From Pelotomaculum terephthalicicum JT (GTDB lineage Bacteria > Bacillota > Desulfotomaculia > Desulfotomaculales > Pelotomaculaceae), in contig NZ_JAKNBL010000001.1 of the NCBI RefSeq assembly GCF_022410535.1, positions 62,001 through 126,000 on the forward strand: a DNA stretch of 64,000 bases. Direction: 5' to 3'. Positions 42,109 to 49,600 of the stretch are shown here, in pieces. Under the pieces are notes generated by a model. It worked only from the letters and a program-made list of their open reading frames with translations, ran no database searches and was not told where the DNA came from. The stretch's first letter is position 1. Each line of letters opens with the position of its first letter. The position numbers and the translations under genes were made by a program.

Positions 42109-43530
42109 CTACTTAACTGAAGCCTTTTTTTGGAGATCAGAAATTATTTTCTCGAAACCTTTTGAATTAGGATTATCAATTAGCCTTGTTTCGCGCAAAA
42201 TCAGATCTGGAGGAGCCGGGTTGGTTGCGTCAATAATAAATTTACCTCCCATGCCGGGCGGTTCCGAGGTGGGATCAAGCGGCATGCCAGGTGTGTAAGG
42301 AATGACAATAACGTCTTTGTCGGGACGCACCCTGGCAGATAAGGACCACATGACCTGTTCCAAGTTAAACGGATCGACGTCCGGACCAACTAAGATGATG
42401 TTTTTACAGTAGGAAATGCCATGCGGTGTAGAAGCCAAACGGAAAGCAACAGACTTGGCATAGCCGCCAAAACGGTTAGCAGTGGAAACAATAGCGGTTA
42501 AGCCATGCTGATACATAGCATTGACTGCGACTATTTCGGGCATGGTCTCTTTCAACTGCTTGTAAAGCGGTACACAGGTATTAAGCGCTAACAGGTAGTC
42601 GATTTCAGTCCAGGGACGCCCCATGAAGAGGTTCTCGAAAATAGGATCTTTACGATGGGTGATACATTTCACTTTAATCCGCGTCTGGAGGCGAGTGCCT
42701 GAATAACTGCCTGGGAATTCTCCAAATGGCCCTTCCGCGAACCGCTGACGTGGGATAATTTCGCCTTCAATCACGTACTCGGCATTTGCCGGGATATCAA
42801 GATTACTTGTCAGAGCTTTAGCGATTTCACAAGGTATACCGTTAATTGCTGCAGCGTACTTGTACTCTGATTGATCGTAATTGATCGGTGTACTGGCCAT
42901 AAATGTGAGCGCCGGATCAACACCTAAACAAATAGCGATAGGCAATGGCTTATTCATTTCTTCCGCTTTGGTAACATGTCTGGCAATATCATGGAAAGGT
43001 AAAGCCTGGATGCCAATGATATCTTTGCCTTGCACCTGCAACCTGTACGTTCCTACGTTTTCTGTTTCAAGGCTGTCCGGATCAAAAAGGTCTTTGGTAA
43101 CAACCGATGCTTTTGAAAAGAAGCAACCGGCGTCATAAGCGTTAATCCGGAACATCGGCAACATCTCATCAATGTTGATGTTATCTTTAATTACAACTTC
43201 CTGACAAGCCGGCTTGCCAACATATTTAACTTCACCGGGATACCTATCCCATTTTTCGAGCAGATTAAAAAACTGTTCCTTAACTGTGGCAGTTTTATCC
43301 ATACCCAACATTAAAGCATGGTTAGCCCAAGAACCATGGACGTTTAATACCACCCGCTTACCCGGGTGACCTTTAATATTTTCAATCATCACTGCCGGGC
43401 CGTTTGGCAAATCGCAGGCTGCGCGGCCAATTTCCCGGATAGTCGGTTCCGGTAAAATTTCATCAGTAATATGAACGAGCTGTCCTTCTTCTTCCAGTTT
43501 GGTTAAAAACGAGCGTAAGTCACGATACAA
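42109..43530 (-). CDS. UbiD-family hydroxyarylic acid decarboxylase/phenol carboxylase, subunit C
   Basis: 473 residues from TTG 43530, seven bases after AAGGGGGG; a longer in-frame start at 43572 lies before this site. Prenylated-FMN enzyme that reversibly decarboxylates aromatic acids. Typical segments are YRDLRSFLTKLEEEGQLVHI, IGIQALPFHDIARHV, EGPFGEFPGSYSG with the Glu/Arg catalytic environment, RPWTEIDYLL, and PPGMGGKFIIDATNP at the end. Followed by D and B subunit genes. Could decarboxylate 4-hydroxybenzoate to phenol or carboxylate phenol. No phenylphosphate synthase genes are present. Confidence 0.9.
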   Translation of the reverse strand: MYRDLRSFLTKLEEEGQLVHITDEILPEPTIREIGRAACDLPNGPAVMIENIKGHPGKRVVLNVHGSWANHALMLGMDKTATVKEQFFNLLEKWDRYPGEVKYVGKPACQEVVIKDNINIDEMLPMFRINAYDAGCFFSKASVVTKDLFDPDSLETENVGTYRLQVQGKDIIGIQALPFHDIARHVTKAEEMNKPLPIAICLGVDPALTFMASTPINYDQSEYKYAAAINGIPCEIAKALTSNLDIPANAEYVIEGEIIPRQRFAEGPFGEFPGSYSGTRLQTRIKVKCITHRKDPIFENLFMGRPWTEIDYLLALNTCVPLYKQLKETMPEIVAVNAMYQHGLTAIVSTANRFGGYAKSVAFRLASTPHGISYCKNIILVGPDVDPFNLEQVMWSLSARVRPDKDVIVIPYTPGMPLDPTSEPPGMGGKFIIDATNPAPPDLILRETRLIDNPNSKGFEKIISDLQKKASVK

Positions 43531-43798
43531 TATAATACCCCCCTTAATTGAATTTTGGATTATCAGCAACACTGGTTTCTAAAATAATTTCCCGGGTCAA
43601 TCTGTTCTCTCCCCTCCTTTCTCAAAACAAGGTAATTCCTCCCAGGGGATAATTAATGGAAATTTATAAATCAGTATAAATGACGATTAGGGAGGCTATG
43701 CTCTTTTGGAAACAAACTTCTATGCCGTTTTTTAAGCGACTAGAATAGAATAACTTGGCTAATACTCGGCCTTTTCATTGGATATGTGGCTCTTCTTG

Positions 43799-43826
43799 TA
43801 TAAGTGGCGGCATGCCGCCACTTATA
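43799..43826. other. 28-bp perfect palindrome downstream of Mo-hydroxylase large subunit gene
   Basis: TATAAGTGGCGGCA (43799-43812) and TGCCGCCACTTATA (43813-43826) are exact complements with no spacer. It begins seven bases after the stop codon of the large subunit gene, with no T-run. In the 302-bp gap up to ubiD (43531-43832) it is the only clear feature; an AT-rich segment around 43660-43690 could hold a promoter for ubiD. Confidence 0.6.
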
Positions 43827-43832
43827 GGCTCT

Positions 43833-46202
43833 CTATTTTTGGATGCCTTCCTTTTCCCGCTTTTCCTTTAAAGCGCGCCATACCTTTTCGTAACTTAGTG
43901 GCAAGCTACTCACACGCACACCCATGGCGTCGTAAATAGCGTTGGAAAAGCAACCCATAGTGGGGATGGTAGCGCCTTCGCCAACTTCCTTAACGCCCCA
44001 TGGCCCCGCCGGCTCACTGCTTTCCACAAGTTCCGATACAATCTTAGGCATATCTAACGACGTCGGCATCCGGTACTCTCCCAGGTTGCCGTTGAGGAGC
44101 TTTCCTTTATTGTCAAACACAACCTCTTCCCACACTGTCTCGCCCATACCCATATAGAGAGCGCCGTGTACCTGAGCGTGAAGCAGCGCCGGGTTAATCA
44201 CCATGCCACAGTCGTGGACATCCCAAACTTCTTTAACATTGATTTCCCCGGTCTCCTCATCGATCTCAACCTCGCTGATTTGCGCTGCGAAGCTGTAGGC
44301 CGGCGAAGTTCCTACCGGAGCTCCCTTGAATTTGCCGCCGAGCTTGGGCGGGGCATAAACTCCACGCCCGACCAGCGGGCCTCTTTTAACAAAGAACGTT
44401 CTCGCGACTTCTCCAAAAGTCTTCCTGATTTCAGGGTTTGACTTGCAATATACTACTGCATCCCGGCAGTCCAGGTTATCAACGTCCACTTCCATCAAGA
44501 CCGAAGCCATTTCCAAAACCTGCGCCTTGACCTCTTCACCGGCCTGTTTTACAGCAGAGCCGGACATGAGGGTCTGGCGGCTGGCGTAGGCGCCAAAATC
44601 ATGAGGAGTAGTTTCAGTATCAGCGGTTACTATCTTCATATTGTCATAAGTGAACCCCATCGCCTCCGCGGCCATCTGGCAAAGGATGGTGTCGGAACCC
44701 TGCCCGATATCAGTAGCCCCGGTATAAAGGGTGGCGGCGGTGCCGTCCTCATGCACCTTAATCATGGCTGAAGCGTGGGGTAGATCTGTCCTGTAAATTG
44801 GGTAGCCGGCGCCGGTAACAAAACTGCCTGTGGCAATCCCAATCCCCCTGCCCTTGGGCAGTTTGCCTTTCTTATCTTGCCAGCCTGAAATCTCCCGCGC
44901 TTTTTCCAGGCAGGCCTTCATTTCGCAGGATTGGACACCGAATTCATTGGGGGTAATTGTATTCGGCCGGCGGGCATTCCGCAAACGCAGTTCAATGGGA
45001 TCAATCCCCAGATGCTCAGCGACGTGATCCAGGTGACACTCAAAAGCATACCTGGGCTGGGGCGCCCCGTGTCCCCGCTGGGCGCCGCAGGCCGGCAGAT
45101 TGGTATAAACCCTGGTCATATCAAATTTATAGTTGACAAAGTCATAGGTCAGGGTCAGCATGGCCCCGGCATAGTAAGCAGTGGCAATACCGAGGCTGGT
45201 ATAAGCACCGCCGTCCTGAACGAAGTTGGCGTGCACACCGAGGATCTTACCGTTTTTATCCACGCCTGTAGTGATCTCCATAACCACCTTATGGCGTCCC
45301 CGGTTATGAGTGAACATCTCGGCGCGGTCGTAAAACATCTTGACCGGGCGGCCAGTCATCCTGGCTAAAACAGCCCCGGCGAACTCCAGAGCGGTCGGCT
45401 CCAGCTTACCCCCGAAGCCGCCTCCCACAAAGGTCTTGAGCACCCGCACATCGCCCATTTTCATGCCGAACTCCCGGGCGATATAATATTGAAAATAGTG
45501 TGGCGACTGCGTGCTGCAATAAACAGTCAGCTTACCGTCTTCCCAGATCGATATGGCCGAGTGGGGCTCAATCGGAGCATGGTAGGTGCGGTTCCCCACA
45601 AAGCGGTCGGTGCGCACGTAATAAGCGTCCTTAAACGCTTGCTCCACATCGCCGAAATTCTGGTGAATTTCCGTGTTTATATTGCCGGGGTACTCGTCGT
45701 GTACCTGCGGCGCGCCCTCTTTCATAGCCTCAATCGGGTCAAATACAGCCGGCAATTCCTCATATTCCACTTTAATTAACTTTAATGCCTTATAAACTGT
45801 ATCCTCATCAATAGCGGCCACGGCAGCCACTTTATCACCCACATAGCGGACCTTGTCAATGCAGAAAATGTTCTCATCCCAGCGCGCCGGGCTGATCCCG
45901 TACTTCAGGCTGGGCACGTCCTTATGGGTAATGACAGCCTTAACCCCCGGGAGTTTTTCCGCCGCTGATGTGTCTATGCTCAAAATTTTGGCGTGAGCAT
46001 ACGGGCTGTGAAGGATTTTCCCCACCAGCATATTTGGAAACTTCAGGTCTCCGGTGTATTTCGCCTGGCCGGTAACCTTAACACGCCCGTCCATCTTGGG
46101 TACACTTTTACCTATAACCGAGTATTTCTCATCCTTTATCTTAAACTCGCTTATCTCCTCTGGTTTGTATTCTGTGTAGGATGTCCTTGTTTTTTCCTCC
46201 AT
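43833..46202 (-). CDS. Molybdenum hydroxylase large subunit (4-hydroxybenzoyl-CoA reductase/xanthine dehydrogenase family)
   Basis: 789 residues; ATG follows AAAGGAGG. Mo-pterin subunit: KVTGQAKYTGDLKFPNMLVG, RYVGDKVAAVAAIDED, FVGGGFGGKLEP, CGAQRGHGAPQ, GATDIGQGSDTILCQ, and the catalytic glutamate segment GVKEVGEGATIPT. It follows the FAD and 2Fe-2S subunit genes, as in HcrBCA. Next to an aryl-CoA ligase, hydroxyl removal from 4-hydroxybenzoyl-CoA is plausible. However, the FAD subunit lacks the extra cluster of HcrB and the accessory genes point to a selenium-type hydroxylase, so hydroxylation of an N-heterocycle or purine remains possible. Confidence 0.85.
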   Translation of the reverse strand: MEEKTRTSYTEYKPEEISEFKIKDEKYSVIGKSVPKMDGRVKVTGQAKYTGDLKFPNMLVGKILHSPYAHAKILSIDTSAAEKLPGVKAVITHKDVPSLKYGISPARWDENIFCIDKVRYVGDKVAAVAAIDEDTVYKALKLIKVEYEELPAVFDPIEAMKEGAPQVHDEYPGNINTEIHQNFGDVEQAFKDAYYVRTDRFVGNRTYHAPIEPHSAISIWEDGKLTVYCSTQSPHYFQYYIAREFGMKMGDVRVLKTFVGGGFGGKLEPTALEFAGAVLARMTGRPVKMFYDRAEMFTHNRGRHKVVMEITTGVDKNGKILGVHANFVQDGGAYTSLGIATAYYAGAMLTLTYDFVNYKFDMTRVYTNLPACGAQRGHGAPQPRYAFECHLDHVAEHLGIDPIELRLRNARRPNTITPNEFGVQSCEMKACLEKAREISGWQDKKGKLPKGRGIGIATGSFVTGAGYPIYRTDLPHASAMIKVHEDGTAATLYTGATDIGQGSDTILCQMAAEAMGFTYDNMKIVTADTETTPHDFGAYASRQTLMSGSAVKQAGEEVKAQVLEMASVLMEVDVDNLDCRDAVVYCKSNPEIRKTFGEVARTFFVKRGPLVGRGVYAPPKLGGKFKGAPVGTSPAYSFAAQISEVEIDEETGEINVKEVWDVHDCGMVINPALLHAQVHGALYMGMGETVWEEVVFDNKGKLLNGNLGEYRMPTSLDMPKIVSELVESSEPAGPWGVKEVGEGATIPTMGCFSNAIYDAMGVRVSSLPLSYEKVWRALKEKREKEGIQK

Positions 46203-46217
46203 ATTTTTTCACCTCCT

Positions 46218-46712
46218 TTACTGCTCGTTAGCCGCGGCCAACACGGCCTTGACAATATTGACATAGCCTGTGCAGCGGCACAGGTTGCCGGCAATTGCTT
46301 CGCGCACTTCTTCTTCGCTGGGGCGGGGTTTGCGAGTAAGCAAAGCCTTGGCGGACATAATCATGCCCGGCGTGCAGTAGCCGCACTGCACCGCCGCGTT
46401 TTTCACAAAGGATTCCTGCAGCTTATCCAATTTTTCATTCTGCGCCAGTCCCTCGATGGTGACAATATCACAACCGTCCGCCTCTACCGCCAGTACCAGG
46501 CAGGAGTCTACCGGCTTACCGTCCAGCAGGACAGTGCATGACCCGCAGTCGCCTAACTCACAGCCTTTTTTAGTCCCGGTCAAGTCCAGTTCATCACGCA
46601 GGACATTAGCCAAGGTGGTATTAGCTTTAACAACTCTAGTGTAGCCGTCCTCATTGACGTTCAGAGTGATCAGATAACGCTTTACGCCATTTTTGTCTGT
46701 AATCGCCTTCAT
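46218..46712 (-). CDS. Molybdenum hydroxylase 2Fe-2S subunit (HcrC/CoxS-like)
   Basis: 164 residues with both cluster motifs: the plant-type ferredoxin site [20 protein letters not shown] and the C-terminal helical site [16 protein letters not shown] with [14 protein letters not shown]. Standard length for the small subunit. It carries electrons between the Mo centre and FAD. Starts 21 bp after the FAD subunit gene and is followed 15 bp later by the large subunit gene. Confidence 0.94.
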   Translation of the reverse strand: MKAITDKNGVKRYLITLNVNEDGYTRVVKANTTLANVLRDELDLTGTKKGCELGDCGSCTVLLDGKPVDSCLVLAVEADGCDIVTIEGLAQNEKLDKLQESFVKNAAVQCGYCTPGMIMSAKALLTRKPRPSEEEVREAIAGNLCRCTGYVNIVKAVLAAANEQ

Positions 46713-46733
46713 AAATTTTGTTCCCCCCTTCTC

Positions 46734-47603
46734 TTAGCAGTGTCCTTCTTTAATTGCTTTCGATAGGGCACGCTTAGTAAAAACCCGCACCATATCCTTC
46801 CGGTATTCGGCCGAGCCGCGAATATCAGAGATGGGCTTACTTTCACCGGCAGCACACACACCGATCTCTTCCAGCAGTTCTTGGGTAACTGCTTTGCCCT
46901 TTAACAATTCTTCTGCTTTCTTAGCCCGCATGGGTACAGGGGCCACAGCACCCAGGACAATCCGGGCCTCTTTACAAATATCCCCTTGCATAGAAACTGC
47001 GACGGCCACCCCAACTACTGCCAGGGCGCCTGAGCGGCGCAGCCCGAATTTTATATAGGTACTGCCGGTAAAGGATTGATCGGGGATAACAATTTCGGTT
47101 AGGATTTCGTTTTGTTTGAGCACAGTCTTACCCGGTCCGGTAAAAAACTCTTCCAGTAAAACAGTCCTTTCCCCATCGGTTCCGAACAGCTTTACCACAG
47201 CGCCAAGGGCAATCAGGATGGGAGGCAGGTCTGCGGAGGGTACGGCGTTCACAATATTGCCCCCCACCGTTCCCGTATTTCTGATCTGGTTATTGGCCAT
47301 GTGGTGGGCGGCCTCACAAATTGAAAGATACTTTTCCTGTAGGGCTGGTGAATTAACCAGGTTATTGTGAGTAGCCCGGGCTCCGATAACCATTCCTTTT
47401 CCTTTTTTATAAAAAATATCAGTCAACTGGCTGAGGTTTTTAAGTGATACCAGTACCTCCGGCGCCAGGATATCTTGTTTCATTTTGGGTAAGACGTCAG
47501 TCCCACCCGCGATTACTTTTACCCTGGGGCCGAATTGCGCTAGAAGCCCGCACGCTTCCCACAAGCTTGTAGGTGCATAATACTCAAAATCCGGTAGGTA
47601 CAT
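46734..47603 (-). CDS. Molybdenum hydroxylase FAD-binding subunit (CoxM/HcrB-like)
   Basis: 289 residues; ATG follows GAGGAGG. FAD segments are VKVIAGGTDVLPKMKQ and the TGTVGGNIVNAVPSADLPPILIALG region, followed by the CO_deh_flav C-terminal domain. The cysteines are scattered and the roughly 40-residue insert with a 4Fe-4S cluster seen in HcrB of Thauera is absent. Thus electron delivery differs from the well-studied 4-hydroxybenzoyl-CoA reductase. First of the three enzyme genes, preceded by a structured leader. Confidence 0.9.
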   Translation of the reverse strand: MYLPDFEYYAPTSLWEACGLLAQFGPRVKVIAGGTDVLPKMKQDILAPEVLVSLKNLSQLTDIFYKKGKGMVIGARATHNNLVNSPALQEKYLSICEAAHHMANNQIRNTGTVGGNIVNAVPSADLPPILIALGAVVKLFGTDGERTVLLEEFFTGPGKTVLKQNEILTEIVIPDQSFTGSTYIKFGLRRSGALAVVGVAVAVSMQGDICKEARIVLGAVAPVPMRAKKAEELLKGKAVTQELLEEIGVCAAGESKPISDIRGSAEYRKDMVRVFTKRALSKAIKEGHC

Positions 47604-47696
47604 AGCAAACCTCCTCTTTTTCGTTTTGCATTAACCGCAATATAATTTTTTGCACCCGCTTCTCAAAATTGTCATTTGCACTTTTTAAAAGAAGGT

Positions 47697-47762
47697 TTGA
47701 CGGATCCCTATACGACTGCAACAATTACTTTAGTCGCATGTTATAGCACCGAGATCCGTCAA
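47697..47762 (-). ncRNA. Structured leader RNA candidate upstream of the Mo-hydroxylase genes
   Basis: TTGACGGATC (47697-47706) and GATCCGTCAA (47753-47762) form a perfect 10-bp closing stem. Inside are CTATA/TATAG (47708-47712, 47742-47746) and CGACT/AGTCG (47713-47717, 47732-47736), giving one continuous arm with a 1x6 internal loop, a 5-base bulge and a 14-base end loop. On the minus strand ACCTTCTTTT follows. It lies 93 bp before the FAD-subunit start. It fits no riboswitch class known to me; it may be an attenuator, terminator or protein site. Confidence 0.45.
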
Positions 47763-47782
47763 GCGTTTTAAGGAAGGCCAAA

Positions 47783-47968
47783 CTAAGCGCCTAACACATC
47801 GGCAACATCAGTAATATCAAGTTCCAACATTTTGATCATCGCAGACATTCTCACAACATTCATTTCAACACATTTAATGCCGCTACCCATTTCTTTTAAC
47901 TTGTCAACTTCTTGCATGATGTTCGAAATTGCATTGGCTATTTCGCGGAGGTTAACTTGTGCTGCCAT
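47783..47968 (-). CDS. 61-residue protein of unknown function
   Basis: Starts with ATG behind AAAAAGGGGTGA. The sequence is largely helical, with heptad-like hydrophobic spacing (LREIANAISNIMQEVDKL) and a hydrophobic C-terminal half (MIKMLELDITDVADVLGA), and a single Cys. It lies 15 bp after the aryl-CoA ligase and before the structured leader of the Mo-hydroxylase genes. The good start site, codon pattern and position support a real gene. I do not recognise a family; a small dimeric helical accessory protein is a guess. Confidence 0.7.
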   Translation of the reverse strand: MAAQVNLREIANAISNIMQEVDKLKEMGSGIKCVEMNVVRMSAMIKMLELDITDVADVLGA

Positions 47969-47983
47969 TTATATCACCCCTTT

Positions 47984-49316
47984 TTAATGATTATTTCTGA
48001 GGTCTTTAAAGCGCTTGGCTTTTACTTGGTACCTGGGCAAGGACTCATAAGGATGACTTTCATATTCATAGTTCAGGTTGGTCTTCAGTCTCAACAATCT
48101 GGCCAGTTCGGTTTCTGTTTCTTTTTCCTGGCCCTCACAGCCGGGAGCCAGTTCATACTTTAAGGTAATCCGGTCGATATCTCCAACTTTATCGACAATC
48201 AATTCATACTCATCACCCAGTTGAGGCATGCTGCGTACTACTTCTTCCACCGCAACAGGACTAAACAGGACACCCTTAACCTTGGTGATATGGTCGATCC
48301 GGCCCTGGATCCCGCCTTTCAGCACGCGGAAGGTGCGGCCGCACTGGCAGGGCTCACCCCACATGGCCACGTCTTTACTGTCATAGCGGATGCAGGGCTG
48401 GGCCATCTTGTCAAAAGCAGTAATGACAACTTTCCCAAGCTTGCCTGGCTCTTCGACAGGCTGTCCGGTTTCCAGATCCAGCAGTTCGATCAGGAATAAA
48501 CCTTCGTTAATATGCATGCCACCCGGCTTAGAAGTACATTCAAATCCCCAGGCGCCGATTTCGGTCGCGCCGATATGGTCGAATACATCACAGCCCCACG
48601 CATCCTCCATCCTTTTCTTGGTGGTAGGAATACTCGCACCCGGCTCTCCGGCGCACAGGATTCTCTTGATTCCCCATTCCTTCGGATCCATATTAAGCTT
48701 TTTCCGAGCGCCATCCGCCAAACCAAGCACATAAGTAGGCGTAGCCATAAAAGCGGTGACCCTGAGGTCTTTCATTTTCAATAATCTTTCTTCAGTGTTC
48801 AGCAATGCGCCTGAGACAACTTCAGCGCCGATCTTCTCACAGGCATAATGGCCGGCCCAGTAGGCGATAAAATTGTTATAACCGAACGGCAAAAATACCC
48901 TGTCGGTTTCCCTGAAACCCTGCGCCCACAGAATGTAGCACCAACTCTCAGTCCACCATTCCCAGTCCTGCCAGGTATCCGGTACATATATCGGCTGTCC
49001 CGTGGTGCCGCTGGTCTGGTGGTATTCTGTGACTTCTTCAAGCGGCACACAGGGCATCGCCATAAGGCCATGGTTGCTTAGCCTGAGCCTTGCGGTATTT
49101 GTCCTTTTCCAGCATCGGTACCTTCAAGACATCGTCCCAGGTTTTAATATCATCTGGCCTTAAGCCGGCTTCTTCATACATGCCCCGGTAAAGTCTCGAA
49201 TGTTCATAGCCCCACTTAAAAATCTTTTTGAATTTCGTCAACTGCATTTCCTTCAGCTTGTCTAACGGCATAGTCTCCATGAATGGGTTCCAGTAAGTGT
49301 CTACGCTTTGTAACAC
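47984..49316 (-). CDS. Aryl-CoA ligase (phenylacetate-/hydroxybenzoate-CoA ligase type), frameshifted
   Basis: Two overlapping frames encode one PaaK-like AMP-forming ligase of about 443 residues. The N part starts at GTG 49316 (behind GGAGGTGG) and contains YWNPFMETMPLDKLKEMQL; the C part has the ATP motif YHQTSGTTGQP, GEPGASIPTTKKR, HIGATEIG, CIRYDSKDV and the C-terminal lid. The frames join at 49046-49051: the expected YGDALCVPLEEV would be restored by one more TG unit in a (TG)3 run. Either a sequencing error or a real inactivating or phase-variable change. Position suggests activation of 4-hydroxybenzoate or a related acid. Confidence 0.82.
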
Positions 49317-49493
49317 AATAATTAGCCACCTCCATGATTTTTTTATCAATAAGCATGTATACTGAAGAATCCTGCCCATTGATTTACTGACATAAAAATT
49401 ATCACACAAGTCAGAACTATTTCAACTATCCAACAAGACAGAATATTCAGTAGAATACTATCCAGCTTAATGGTTTTTGTTAGCAGTTCAATA

Positions 49494-49502
49494 TGGTATA
49501 TT
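49494..49502 (+). promoter_or_regulatory. Extended -10 promoter candidate for the phenol-sensor regulator
   Basis: TGGTATATT is an extended -10 element about 100 bp before the TTG start at 49601; the -35 match is poor. A perfect palindrome TTAACGTTAA at 49554-49563 and repeated GAATA words at 49441-49457 lie in the same divergent gap and could be operators for this gene and the ligase operon. Confidence 0.35.
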
Positions 49503-49600
49503 TATGTACATAAAACCAGGATTAGCCTATAATGACTAATCTAAGAACAATAATTAACGTTAACTGGCTGAAGACTGGACACGTTTCTAAGGGGGTGTGG

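Noticed and set aside
42109-43530. Interpretation of the UbiD gene as phthaloyl-CoA decarboxylase
   Set aside because: Organisms of this group do use UbiD-type enzymes for phthalates, but the adjacent small D subunit with two CxxC pairs favours a hydroxyarylic acid decarboxylase.
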